DNA of 64,000 bases from Croceitalea dokdonensis DOKDO 023 (GTDB taxonomy: Bacteria > Bacteroidota > Bacteroidia > Flavobacteriales > Flavobacteriaceae): assembly GCF_001306415.1 (NCBI RefSeq), contig NZ_LDJX01000002.1, positions 558,001 through 622,000 of the forward strand. Reading direction: 5' to 3'. Position 1 is the stretch's first letter. Every line of letters begins with the position of its first letter. The position numbers were made by a program, and so were the translations under genes. The notes under the pieces were generated by a model. It did not search any database, was not told where the DNA came from, and saw nothing but the letters and a program-made list of their open reading frames with translations. Positions 39,679 through 51,156 of this stretch are shown here, one piece after another.

Positions 39679-40017
39679 TTTTTTTATTTTTGAATCTGTT
39701 GTGGATTTTGATATGTTTTGTCAGTTGGATAGTCATCGATTGAGGAGGTTGGAACACTAAGTGAATTGATAGTGTATCTTTTCCATTTTTAAGTTCATCC
39801 TACTTTAAAACAATTCTAAGGAGGAAATAATACTGATGTAGGAAATAAAATTTTATTTGCTTGCCGGCGGCCAGGTCTAGAGTAAAATTAGGAAGATTAA
39901 AAACTGTTTGCCATACTATGTTTCGTTCCTCAAAATAGCACTGATATGTTGTTGTTTAGACCGTTTAAAATGGACAACGAATCTTATTAAGTCAAATCGC
40001 ACTAAAACAAGGAATAA
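39679..40017 (+). other. Gene-free stretch with AT palindrome before the haloperoxidase gene
   Basis: No coding region is seen in these 339 bases. They hold a perfect 16-bp palindrome AAATAAAATTTTATTT (39843-39858), followed by a GC-rich TTGCCGGCGGCC tract, and a near-consensus box TATGTTTC (about 39919-39926). This is probably the promoter region of the haloperoxidase gene. Confidence 0.4.
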
Positions 40018-41475
40018 ATGAAAAAATACATTGCTGTACTTATTTTTATGACTGTTTTTATTGGATGCAAACAACCGCCAAAGGAAACCATTGAAAAACA
40101 ACCACAGGGAGCGGACAACATTGCTTATAAATGGGGTGAAATGGCCTTGGAAGCCACTGCTTTGGACACGGAACGGTTTTCCCCCAGACCAACCATAACC
40201 TCGCGCTATCTGGGGCTGATATTTACCGCTGTTTTTGATGCGTGGTCCCGCTATGATGCCAAAGCGACTCCGGTGTATTTATCTGGAGTGGAAAGACGGG
40301 CAGCCGCCGAAAGAAGTATAGCAAACAAGGAAGTAGCCATCAGTTACGCGGCTTTGAGAACCCTACAAGAATATTATTACTCAGACAGTGCGCTGTTTAA
40401 AAAATTCATGAAAGACGAACTTGGTCTTGACCCCGATGACAACTCATTGGATGCCACCACGGCCGTAGGCATTGGCAACTTAGCTGCAAAGGCTGTCATT
40501 GAGGCCAGAAAAAATGATGGTGCCAACCAGTATGGAGAAGAAGAAGGCTCCAATGGTGAGCCATACTTTAACTACGTGGGTTATGAACCGGTAAATTCTG
40601 CCGATACCAATGTGGACATTAACCGCTGGCAGCCAAAATACTTTTCTGATGGTAAGGGAGGAAAATTTGCGCCAGGATGTTTGACCCCATTTTGGAACAA
40701 GGTAAAACCAATTGCCCTTAAGTCAGGGGACCAGTTTAGACCGGGCCCTCCACCCTTGGTAGGCTCTGAACAATTACAAGAAGAGATTGCCGAGGTTGTG
40801 GAACTGCAGGCCAACCTAACGGATAAAGAAAAGGCTTTGGTAGAATTCATGCGCGATGGTCCCCAGTCCGTGCAACAAGCGGGGCATTGGTTAAAGTTTG
40901 CCCAAGATGTTTCCCGAAGGGATCACCACACCCTTGACCAAGATGTTAAAATGTACTTTTATAACCAGGTTGTAGCCATGGATGCCTTTATTGCATCCTG
41001 GGATTCCAAAATGTTCTATGACTATGCTAGGCCGTATGCCTTGGTACATGAATATTATGGAGGCCAGACCATAACCGCTTGGGGAGGCCCTGGTAAGGGA
41101 ATGATAGAAATGGACGGTAACCAGTGGCGCCCTTATTCGCCAGATATTTTTTTATGTCCGCCATTCCCAAGCTATACTTCCGGACATAGTACCATTAGTG
41201 GAGGCTGTGCGGAAGCCTTAAAACTATGGACGGGCAGTGATGAATTTGGCGAACATGTGGAACTGGTGGCGGGTGCGCTAACAGAGCCAGATGATTTGGG
41301 CAAAACAGTGACCATCCACTTCCCTACCTTTACAGAAACGGCTGAAATGGCGGGAATGTCTAGGGTAATGGGCGGTTACCACATACAAGCCGATAATGTT
41401 GCGGGGCTAAAATTAGGCCGTGATGTAGCCCATGAAGTCTGGAAATTTTACAAAAAACATGTTGGTGAAGAATAG
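40018..41475 (+). CDS. Lipoprotein of the vanadium-dependent haloperoxidase/PAP2 family
   Basis: A 485-residue protein starting MKKYIAVLIFMTVFIGCKQ, with a lipobox (FIGC, Cys17). The complete vanadate/phosphate motif is present: K-x6-RP in SKMFYDYARPYAL, SGH in PSYTSGHSTISGG, and SR-x5-H-x3-D in MSRVMGGYHIQAD. Family members either oxidise halides with peroxide or dephosphorylate lipids; the motif cannot separate the two, and key second-sphere residues would need modelling. The N-terminal helical domain (ITSRYLGLIFTAVFDAWSRYDAKATPVY) is typical of the bacterial VCPO-like group found in marine flavobacteria. It is monocistronic. Confidence 0.9.
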   Translation: MKKYIAVLIFMTVFIGCKQPPKETIEKQPQGADNIAYKWGEMALEATALDTERFSPRPTITSRYLGLIFTAVFDAWSRYDAKATPVYLSGVERRAAAERSIANKEVAISYAALRTLQEYYYSDSALFKKFMKDELGLDPDDNSLDATTAVGIGNLAAKAVIEARKNDGANQYGEEEGSNGEPYFNYVGYEPVNSADTNVDINRWQPKYFSDGKGGKFAPGCLTPFWNKVKPIALKSGDQFRPGPPPLVGSEQLQEEIAEVVELQANLTDKEKALVEFMRDGPQSVQQAGHWLKFAQDVSRRDHHTLDQDVKMYFYNQVVAMDAFIASWDSKMFYDYARPYALVHEYYGGQTITAWGGPGKGMIEMDGNQWRPYSPDIFLCPPFPSYTSGHSTISGGCAEALKLWTGSDEFGEHVELVAGALTEPDDLGKTVTIHFPTFTETAEMAGMSRVMGGYHIQADNVAGLKLGRDVAHEVWKFYKKHVGEE

Positions 41476-41644
41476 CGAGCTTGGCTTAGTGACCAAAATA
41501 GTGCCTATTTCTGGCCGGGGCTTTTTTAGATCTGAAGGCATAACCCTTCCACCCTGTTTTGCCCTCGGTTCCACCGGTATCACCACACCACAGTCCCTAA
41601 ATACTATCTGGCGTACATTACCAAAGTTAAACTAAGAAGAATTT

Positions 41645-41986
41645 ATGAGCATCCCTATCAATTATATCGAATTTAAATCCACTGACCTTGACGCTACCAA
41701 AGCATTTTATAGTGCTGTTTTTGGCTGGACGTTCACAGATTATGGTGCTACGTATACCGCTTTTACAGATAGTGGTGTTGAGGGTGGTTTTGAATTTACC
41801 AACGAACCCATAGTCAATGGAGTCTTAGTGGTGTTGCATCATGATCAGTTGGAAGCTGTTAAAGAGAACGTCCTTAGAGCAGGTGGAACAATATCCGTTG
41901 ATATTTTCTCTTTTCCGGGAGGAAAACGTTTTCAGTTTTTAGACCCCTCAGGTAATGAACTTGCTGTCTGGTGCAATGCGTCATAA
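41645..41986 (+). CDS. VOC-family (glyoxalase-fold) protein
   Basis: A 113-residue single-domain protein with the paired beta-alpha-beta-beta-beta units of the vicinal-oxygen-chelate superfamily: YIEFKSTDLDATKAFYSAVFGWTFTDYG forms the first unit and VLVVLHHDQLEAVKENVLRAGGTISVDIFSFPGGKRFQFLDPSGNELAVW the second. The terminal FLDPSGNELAVW is the classic glyoxalase-like signature with the metal-ligand Glu. Enzymatic role unknown; many are dioxygenases, isomerases or resistance proteins. It stands between the haloperoxidase and convergent katG. Confidence 0.88.
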   Translation: MSIPINYIEFKSTDLDATKAFYSAVFGWTFTDYGATYTAFTDSGVEGGFEFTNEPIVNGVLVVLHHDQLEAVKENVLRAGGTISVDIFSFPGGKRFQFLDPSGNELAVWCNAS

Positions 41987-42091
41987 ATGTTACAAGGAAT
42001 CCCCAAGAGGCATGTTTTGACAATAAGGTTCTGTGGCGGGACATGTCCCCAGTTATTTTAATTGTTGGCTAGGGCATGGGCCATAAAAAAA

Positions 42092-42115
42092 GCATCCTGA
42101 TTTTCATCAGGATGC
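42092..42115 (-). terminator. Rho-independent terminator of katG
   Basis: GCATCCTGAT and ATCAGGATGC form a 10-bp perfect stem with a 4-base loop, 26 bases after the katG stop; the minus-strand tail reads TTTTTTTATGG. Confidence 0.85.
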
Positions 42116-42141
42116 CTTCTTTTTCATAGCAACAGTATCGC

Positions 42142-44397
<2,256 letters not shown>

Positions 44398-44513
44398 CTA
44401 AAAAACCGTTCTTTTATTTTTTTGCGTTATATTAACATTGGTAATGCCTATACTCAGTTCCTTTGAGTATTGTTTTTGATTATATTAGAAGGGTGAAATA
44501 CCCTTAAAACGAC

Positions 44514-45347
44514 ATGTATCTAAAAACTTTCATTCTCCTCTTTCTTTCGGCTTGGGTTAACCAGGTCATCGGACAGGAGAAAACCAACACCATCCCTAAA
44601 TTTGAATTAGGGAAGGATTTACTATTGGTTCATTACGATTGTAAAACCGATGTAGATGACCTGCACTCCGCTGCGGCATTTGCGACCTTATTAGCAACAT
44701 CTAAATACAGCAAGCTAAATTATCACGTTGTTGGGGGAACTTATGGGATGCAAAAAGGTCTATACGTTCCGCCTGAAGCACTGTTGGATTTAGCTTTTGG
44801 CAGCCAGTGGAGTGATGCCCATAACAACTACGAAGAAGTGTTAAATAGCGTAACGCAACTAGCCACAAAAACGCTTAACGGCAATGGAGCTATTTGGATT
44901 GCGGAAGGCGGACAATCAGACTTTACCTTTGATTTGATGAAAGCCCTTAAAAAGAGCACTGCAGCTATTGATACCAAACGCATACATGTTGTACAGCATA
45001 GCGATTGGAACGAAAAAGTAACTACACCAAAAAAACTGGACTACGTTAAAGAGGTGGCTTCCTATCACAAAATACCGGATGGGAATACCGCCCACAATGG
45101 TACCCCTGGTTTTCGTTCAGAAGAAATTGTGCCTTGGGAAAACAACATTACGGACCCACAATTAACCAAAGTCTGGAAGCTTGCCCTACAACTGGGAAAC
45201 CAATACAATGGCAAGGAAGGGAGGTACCTAAACAAAGCCATTGAAAAAGGGGGACTAGACTTCTCTGACTTTGCAGAAGTATGCTGGATTCTTGGGCTAG
45301 AAAACTTGGAGGACGCCAGCGCTTATTTTCAATTTGTAGCTTACTAA
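44514..45347 (+). CDS. Exported nucleoside-hydrolase-like protein
   Basis: A 277-residue protein with a signal peptide (MYLKTFILLFLSAWVNQVIGQ). Near the N-terminus HYDCKTDVDDLHSAAAFATLL recalls the calcium-binding DTDxGxDDA block of nucleoside hydrolases, and GAIWIAEGGQSDFTFDLMKAL resembles the central GPLTNLA-type strand-loop. The rest lacks the classic substrate residues. It may hydrolyse a ribosyl or glycosyl bond outside the cytoplasm, but the link is to the fold, not to a proven substrate. It is divergent from katG and monocistronic. Confidence 0.65.
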   Translation: MYLKTFILLFLSAWVNQVIGQEKTNTIPKFELGKDLLLVHYDCKTDVDDLHSAAAFATLLATSKYSKLNYHVVGGTYGMQKGLYVPPEALLDLAFGSQWSDAHNNYEEVLNSVTQLATKTLNGNGAIWIAEGGQSDFTFDLMKALKKSTAAIDTKRIHVVQHSDWNEKVTTPKKLDYVKEVASYHKIPDGNTAHNGTPGFRSEEIVPWENNITDPQLTKVWKLALQLGNQYNGKEGRYLNKAIEKGGLDFSDFAEVCWILGLENLEDASAYFQFVAY

Positions 45348-45521
45348 ATGTATTTGCGTCATAAATAGGCTAAATCTATAGGCTTTACAACGCACGAATA
45401 CAGCTAAATGAAGTGGGGCATAAGGTTCAAAACTTTTGTTTTATGAACCCAACCAATAACGGTTTAGCTCCCTTACATACATAATAAAACTATATAATGC
45501 GCACCTAAACCCCCTTAAAAC

Positions 45522-46151
45522 CTAAAGCTCATTGTTAAAGGATTTCCGAATCAACTGGGCCTTACTGTTGATCTTTAACGTTTTGTAAATGTTTTTGATA
45601 TGGCTACGAACAGTATCTAGCGACACACACAAATCATCGGCAATCATTTTATAGCTTTTTCCGTCAACGATGCCGTCCACAATCTCCTTTTGCCTTGGTG
45701 TTAGTTGATGCATTGGGCTGCGGTTTGGTGCAAACCTATTTACAATCTTTCTGGCAATCGAAGGCGACATATAGGAGCCACCCTTGTACACCACTTCAAC
45801 AGCTTCCCGTATTTTTTTTAAGGGTGTTTTTTTGGTTAGGTATGAGCAAGCACCAGCAGACAAGGCACTGAATATTTTGTCGTTGTCCTCAAAGGTGGTC
45901 AACATCATAATATCCGTGTCCGGTAACTTTTCCAATAATAAAGGAATACCTTTAATGCCAGAGATTCCCAAAAGATTAATATCCAAAAGAATAACATCCG
46001 GTGCCTCAATTTCCGGAATGGATTCTATAAAATCCTCCACGGATGATGCAATCTTTTTTAAGTGGATATGTTTTTGCCCACCAAAGAAGGAGTTCAAGCT
46101 TTCTTGAATCAATATATCATCTTCTATGAGTGCTAGTTTAATCATAGTCAT
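45522..46151 (-). CDS. NarL/LuxR-type response regulator
   Basis: A 209-residue regulator with a receiver domain (IEDD acidic pair, phospho-Asp57 in VILLDINLLGISG, switch Thr in MMLTTFED, Lys in SYLTKKTPLKK) and a C-terminal LuxR HTH (LTPRQKEIVDGIVDGKSYKMIADDLCVSLDTVRSHIKNIYKTL). It lies 180 bases downstream of the propeller-type kinase on the same strand and is very likely its partner. An internal ATG two codons in is equally possible as start. In flavobacteria such pairs often control polysaccharide or stress genes; the target here is unknown. Confidence 0.93.
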   Translation of the reverse strand: MTMIKLALIEDDILIQESLNSFFGGQKHIHLKKIASSVEDFIESIPEIEAPDVILLDINLLGISGIKGIPLLLEKLPDTDIMMLTTFEDNDKIFSALSAGACSYLTKKTPLKKIREAVEVVYKGGSYMSPSIARKIVNRFAPNRSPMHQLTPRQKEIVDGIVDGKSYKMIADDLCVSLDTVRSHIKNIYKTLKINSKAQLIRKSFNNEL

Positions 46152-46331
46152 TTTCCAAGCCTGGGTGTTTCCAAAACTTAGTTCAATTTACCACTGTATT
46201 AGGTTATGCAGGCTGGAAATGACACCACAAAGCAGAAATTTATTTAACTATAGGCTCCAAAATGCCAGAAGATTTCCGTAGTTGAAATTACGCTTTTACA
46301 TGGTGGCCCCCAATCACATCTACATGTGAAA

Positions 46332-49300
46332 TTATATAGTAAAGGGCAATTCTAGGTGCACACTAAAACCATTGTTGTTTTGAAAGCGCAAGTTACCTTT
46401 TAAGTTTTTGGCACGCATGCGCATATTCGATAGGCCCAAGCCAGAGGATTTGTAGGTGGTTTTTTCGCTCCCGTTATCCTGAATACTGAGCTTACATCCA
46501 TTGAATTGATTGGTTAGACTAATTTCCACAAAAGTAGCATCCGAGTGCCTCACGATATTGGTCAAAGCCTCCTTAAAAATCAAAAAAATGTCTTGCTTGG
46601 TCTGTGCCGGTAATTTTTTATCCAAATTTTTGATAGTTGAAGCATCCATCGTGAAGGCAATGTCCTTTGGCAACAACAATTCTTCTACTAACTCTCGCAT
46701 ACGCTCAATTAAATCGGCAATGGTTTCCCGTCTGCTGTCTATGCTCCAGACCAAGTCACGCATTTGGGATACGGCATTTCTGCTGATGGATGCAATTTTT
46801 TGCAACCTAGTTTTGTCTGCTTCACTGGCATTGGCTTCCAAAAGTTCTGTTTGCATGGCCAAACCGGATAATAACGAGCCCACCTCATCGTGCAAGTCGC
46901 TCGAAATTTTTGTACGTAAGCGTTCCATAGCTAAGACCTGTTGCAATCGGTATCTAAACATCGAATATACCAATGCTGAAATTGCTATGAGAACTAAAGC
47001 AATAAACCACCAACGCCTGTAAAAAATCTGCTTAACGGTTATGGGCACAGAAAGCATATTAGCGCTTTCGCTACCCTTGGCATTTGCTCCCTTTACCTTG
47101 AGCACATAATTACCTGCGGGCAATTTGTTATATCTTACCGAGGTGGCGTTACCTTGATAAAACCAGCGGTTTTCAAAACCCTCAAGTTTTGTGCTAAATG
47201 TATTTTTGGTGTTCTTAAAATAGCTGGGTAACAGCCAACTGACTTCAAAATATTGGTCATAAGGCGAAGCTGTAAACGCCTTTAGGTCTTTTTGGGCATA
47301 ATCCTTTTTATAGTTTTGCTGTGTTTTGCTGTTATAGCCCGAGATGCCCAAAAGCTGAATATCCGGTGGACTTACCGCTTCTTGCAAGGTTTTTGGATTA
47401 AAGACGTTAACACCGTTCATTCCGCCAAAATAATAAAGGCCGTTACTGCCCTTGAAAAATGAGGAATAATTAAACTCATTGTGAGATAGGCCATCCTCGG
47501 TATAAAAGTTTTGAAACTCTTTGGTGGTCTTATCGAATAGGGACAGGCCGTTGTAGGTGCTTATCCATAACTTGTTTGGGCCTTGGGGTAAAATCGCTAC
47601 CACATTATCGTTTGCTAAACCAACTACGGTGGTATAATTTGTTATAGATGTTCCGTCTGCCGAAATATGGCTGAGCCCACCGCCATAAGTACCTATCCAC
47701 AGGCTACCATCCGTATCTTCCTCAAGGCAGAGGATATGGTGTTTCCCTAACTTTGGTGTTGATGAGGTATTAAAGGTTTGTAACCGAGTTCCGTTCAGGT
47801 TTACTTTAAGAATACCATCGTCTCTTGTACCTATCCAAACACAATTTTTATCACGGCTTTCTTCAAAAAACAAAAAGTTTCTTATGTTGGTTTGTTCATT
47901 TATGTTATTAAAAACAGTTTGGTGCTCTTTGGTTTTAGGGTTAAACACAGTGAGGTATTCTAATGTAAAACCAAATAGTAGTCGCCCATCATTCAATCCT
48001 AAAAGTGGGTTTGGCCCATGGATATTGTTATTAGCCTTAAATTGGTCATAAACCTGTGCGAGCCCTGTTTTTAAGTCTATCTCACAGATGCCATTTCCTA
48101 TGGCGTAGGCTTTGGTTTTGCTACTGTCGGTTACCATAAAACTGGCATCGTACATTAAGTTCAATGGTTTTCCGGACTTGGTTTTTAAGGATAACGAATC
48201 AACTTTTCCCGTTTTAGTTTGGTACCACAATTGATGTTTAGTTTCACAAAGTGAAAATAGGCGTCCCTTGGCATCTTCAAATATACCGCGCATGGAATGG
48301 CCCCAACCTTCTTTTTTGGATTTAAAAAGGTTGGCAAACAATTGTTTTTGTGTTCTTATCTTAAACAAACCATTGTCGGTTGCTACCCAAAGCAGACTGC
48401 TTTTGTCAATAAAAAGATTATTGATTTTAGAGTAATCCAGTTTTGACTTCAACAGGTTTGTATAATCACTAAAAAGACCATCGGTATTCATACAATAAAG
48501 GCCAGTATCACTAGCAAACCAGATGCTACCTTGTTCATCTTCCTTGGCACGGCGTATAATTTCCTTTGTTTTATAAATTGTTTGTGATGCTCTTGTGCTT
48601 GCGTCATAAATATCAATACCACCTCGAGAAGGCGGAAAATAATAGTGGGTATTATGACTATCAAAAAATTGTGGTAGGTAATGTATATCATCGCCATTCC
48701 AATCATACGTATCTAGTATGTGCTCTTCCAACAATTTGCCTTTGGGACTGTACTTATTTGTGCCTCTGGTAGTGGCCCACCATACAGAGCCATCAGCGGC
48801 AAAGCTTAGATTGTTAAAAATATACTTAAAACTATCCACCGTGGTTACGGTATTGAATTTTCCGTTTTCAAATTTCTTTAGGTAAAGTTTTGGATTTTTT
48901 TTATTGGATTGCCAATAATCATCCGTTACTGCCCAAATAGCATTGTCTGGTGCCATGTAAATTTCTAGGACCCGATTGTTTTCAAGCCCTTGGTAATCAA
49001 AAGCAGTAACGGAATCTTTAGAAATGTCCAGCGCAAATAGTCTGTCATTGGCCAAGAACCATACGTAATTAGCAGCAGCATCATAAAGCATATTGGTCTC
49101 TATGAAATCTTCCTCAATAAAAAATGGATTTTGTTTATCATTGGTGTAGGCCTTAAAATTTGTTCCGTCATAGCGGTTAAGGCCTTGTCTTGTACCAATC
49201 CATAGTAAGCCTTTGTTGTCCTGGACAATGTCAGACACGTCCCTAAACAACAGACCATCCCCTGTAGTCAACACATCAATTTGTGACGGGTTTTGAGCAT

Positions 49301-49370
49301 TTAGCGCTTTACCTAATAAAAGGAAGCCCAATACTAAAGAATAGGTAATACGTGTGGTCAGAAGCTGCAA
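46332..49370 (-). CDS. Two-component propeller sensor histidine kinase
   Basis: A 1012-residue membrane sensor. After a signal/anchor (MQLLTTRITYSLVLGFLLLG) come many Reg_prop repeats of the LLWIGTRQGLNRYDG type forming two seven-bladed propellers (about residues 35-680), then a Y_Y_Y domain (SYFKNTKNTFSTKLEGFENRWFYQGN) at about 710-780, one membrane helix (RRWWFIALVLIAISALVYSMF), and a HisKA_3 domain with His827 (ISSDLHDEVGSLLSG). The HATPase shows ALTNIVRHSDA and GLGLSNMRMRA. Unlike hybrid systems of Bacteroides it carries no receiver or HTH; the separate regulator at 45522 fills that role. It is divergent from the RidA-DUF6090 region. Confidence 0.94.
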   Translation of the reverse strand: MQLLTTRITYSLVLGFLLLGKALNAQNPSQIDVLTTGDGLLFRDVSDIVQDNKGLLWIGTRQGLNRYDGTNFKAYTNDKQNPFFIEEDFIETNMLYDAAANYVWFLANDRLFALDISKDSVTAFDYQGLENNRVLEIYMAPDNAIWAVTDDYWQSNKKNPKLYLKKFENGKFNTVTTVDSFKYIFNNLSFAADGSVWWATTRGTNKYSPKGKLLEEHILDTYDWNGDDIHYLPQFFDSHNTHYYFPPSRGGIDIYDASTRASQTIYKTKEIIRRAKEDEQGSIWFASDTGLYCMNTDGLFSDYTNLLKSKLDYSKINNLFIDKSSLLWVATDNGLFKIRTQKQLFANLFKSKKEGWGHSMRGIFEDAKGRLFSLCETKHQLWYQTKTGKVDSLSLKTKSGKPLNLMYDASFMVTDSSKTKAYAIGNGICEIDLKTGLAQVYDQFKANNNIHGPNPLLGLNDGRLLFGFTLEYLTVFNPKTKEHQTVFNNINEQTNIRNFLFFEESRDKNCVWIGTRDDGILKVNLNGTRLQTFNTSSTPKLGKHHILCLEEDTDGSLWIGTYGGGLSHISADGTSITNYTTVVGLANDNVVAILPQGPNKLWISTYNGLSLFDKTTKEFQNFYTEDGLSHNEFNYSSFFKGSNGLYYFGGMNGVNVFNPKTLQEAVSPPDIQLLGISGYNSKTQQNYKKDYAQKDLKAFTASPYDQYFEVSWLLPSYFKNTKNTFSTKLEGFENRWFYQGNATSVRYNKLPAGNYVLKVKGANAKGSESANMLSVPITVKQIFYRRWWFIALVLIAISALVYSMFRYRLQQVLAMERLRTKISSDLHDEVGSLLSGLAMQTELLEANASEADKTRLQKIASISRNAVSQMRDLVWSIDSRRETIADLIERMRELVEELLLPKDIAFTMDASTIKNLDKKLPAQTKQDIFLIFKEALTNIVRHSDATFVEISLTNQFNGCKLSIQDNGSEKTTYKSSGLGLSNMRMRAKNLKGNLRFQNNNGFSVHLELPFTI

Positions 49371-49770
49371 AAGTTAGGGTTGTTGATAATAGCCTACTGC
49401 TAAATATACGAAAGTCACTGGCAAATACCACATGAAAATGTGATTGAACGCGGCTCACTAATCCACTAATTTGCAAACAATTAAAAGCGTTTAGGTGTTG
49501 TATGCCTAGGCTGTAACCGTAAAAACTGGATAGGTTAACATACCCTAGGGCTTTGGATAACGCACAACCAAAACATATGTTTTTAAATCCCTGTACTACG
49601 TAATGTAATCAATCCCGATCTAGAATTTTTTTTCCAATGAGAACACTTAATATTCTTTAAATCTACCCTGATTTGTTTAGAGATGTGATGGTAGAATTTC
49701 AGCTTTAAACCAATAATTAGGACTTGAGTATAACACAATTCTAAACAAAATCAACAAACAAGAAAACAGA
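49371..49770 (+). other. Gene-free divergent control region
   Basis: These 400 bases separate the propeller kinase from the RidA lipoprotein gene. They are AT-rich and contain no convincing coding frame, hairpin or exact TAnnTTTG box; on the kinase side TATATTTA (about 49404-49411) is one mismatch from the consensus. Confidence 0.5.
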
Positions 49771-50277
49771 ATGAAAAAACAAGTTTCCATACTCCTTGTG
49801 CTATTTGCTTGGTCTTTTACCTTTCTAAGTTGCGAACAACAAAAAGGAGAAACCAAAACAATTGAAAAAGAAGCAGTAGTTGAATCCAAAAAACCGGAAT
49901 ACTTCCAGCTTAGACCTGATGTAGAAAGGGCCTATGGCTACAGACATGCCGTAAAGATTGGAAAGAATATCAAAATTTCGGGAGCAGTAAGTATGGATGG
50001 TGAAGGCAACCCAACGGCCATTGGTGATATAGAACAACAGATGAAAAACTGTTATGCCGATTTAGAAAAGATTTTAAAGCACTATGGATGCACCTTTGAC
50101 GATGTGGTTAAGGAGGACATTTTCACTACCGATATGGCTCAAATGTTGGAAAAATCGGCCTACCGGGCAGAGGTTTATAAAAACGGGTTTCCCACCGGTT
50201 CTTGGCTTGAGGTAAAAGGGTTGGCACTACCTGAATTTATGGTGGAAATAGAACTTGAAGTACATAAAGCTGAATAA
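49771..50277 (+). CDS. RidA/YjgF-family lipoprotein
   Basis: A 168-residue protein with a lipoprotein signal (MKKQVSILLVLFAWSFTFLSC, Cys21). The mature domain is a YjgF/YER057c/UK114 fold: VKIGKNIKISGAVSMDGEGNPTAIGDIEQQMKNCYADLEKILKHYGCTFDDVVKEDIFTTDM and PTGSWLEVKGLALPEFMVEIELEV. The catalytic Arg of true RidA imine deaminases (in IPxRxx) is not present in the usual place, so deaminase activity is doubtful. Acylated envelope-located RidA-like proteins are unusual but known in Bacteroidota. It lies about 100 bases upstream of the first DUF6090 gene, same strand. Confidence 0.85.
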   Translation: MKKQVSILLVLFAWSFTFLSCEQQKGETKTIEKEAVVESKKPEYFQLRPDVERAYGYRHAVKIGKNIKISGAVSMDGEGNPTAIGDIEQQMKNCYADLEKILKHYGCTFDDVVKEDIFTTDMAQMLEKSAYRAEVYKNGFPTGSWLEVKGLALPEFMVEIELEVHKAE

Positions 50278-50376
50278 AAGCAGGAACGCTCAAGATGGCG
50301 TATTTTACATAGCCCGTTAACCAGGCACATTACTCTTTACGGGTGGCTGTGCTTCATTATAACTACCCTTAAAGCA

Positions 50377-51156
50377 ATGATAAAATTCTTCCGAAAAATC
50401 CGGCAAAAACTACTCGCTAAAAACCGTTTCTCAACGTACCTGCCCTACGCCATTGGAGAAATCATCCTAGTGGTTATTGGGATTTTAATTGCGTTGCAAA
50501 TAGATAGTTGGAACCAAGACAAGAAAGACAAAAAGTTAGAAGCTCAATATTATTGCAGATTATTGGAGGATGTTAATCAAGATTTTACAAATTATAATAA
50601 TTATATGGCTCTATTAAACGAAAGGATAGACGACAATAACACCTTAATCCAAAGGCTACAAAACCATATAATGCCTTTAGACAGCATTTCACCGCTTATT
50701 CTAAAATCTGTAAAATACGCCAATAGAAATATTACTGCCACTACAGATGCTTTTGAAGATATAAAGCACAGTGGAAACTTAAATATTATCAAAGATTTAT
50801 CCGTAAAAAATCAATTAGCAGACTATTACAAGACTTTAGCAAAAACAAGTGCTGTTATAGAAAGTAACGGTAAGTCAATTACAGATAAACGCTTTTTAGA
50901 AATTGAAGATGTCATAAGTTCTGGATGGATAAAACTCCTAGAAAACATTAATGCAATTGACGCGTCAAAAGTTAATCTAAAATCACTGAAATCAAATATA
51001 AATTTTACTAATGATGTAAGGTTAAAAATGACAAACGATGCTGTCTTTTATTTAGGAATTAACTCTAGAAACAAACAACTGTTGAAATTACTCGAAACCG
51101 AAATTCTATCCATGATTGATTTACTCAATTCAAAATGTCAAAAGCATAGTGATTAA
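50377..51156 (+). CDS. DUF6090-type membrane protein, copy 1
   Basis: A 259-residue protein: basic N-terminal helix (MIKFFRKIRQKLLAKNRFS), one membrane helix (about residues 24-42, with the conserved Glu28) and a ~215-residue C-terminal domain outside the cytoplasm. The common motif is HSGNL at residues 131-135. The sub-type begins YYCRLLEDVNQDF after the helix and shares its full length with copy 7 (also ending NSKCQK.xD). The C-terminus ends SD-stop inside the GTG start of copy 2 (8-base overlap). The upstream leader (cttcattataac) resembles those of copies 3 and 9. Function unknown. Confidence 0.9.
   Translation: MIKFFRKIRQKLLAKNRFSTYLPYAIGEIILVVIGILIALQIDSWNQDKKDKKLEAQYYCRLLEDVNQDFTNYNNYMALLNERIDDNNTLIQRLQNHIMPLDSISPLILKSVKYANRNITATTDAFEDIKHSGNLNIIKDLSVKNQLADYYKTLAKTSAVIESNGKSITDKRFLEIEDVISSGWIKLLENINAIDASKVNLKSLKSNINFTNDVRLKMTNDAVFYLGINSRNKQLLKLLETEILSMIDLLNSKCQKHSD

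Noticed and set aside
41432-41635. 67-codon frame after the haloperoxidase gene
   Set aside because: It starts inside the previous gene in another frame, has no domain or composition typical of a protein.
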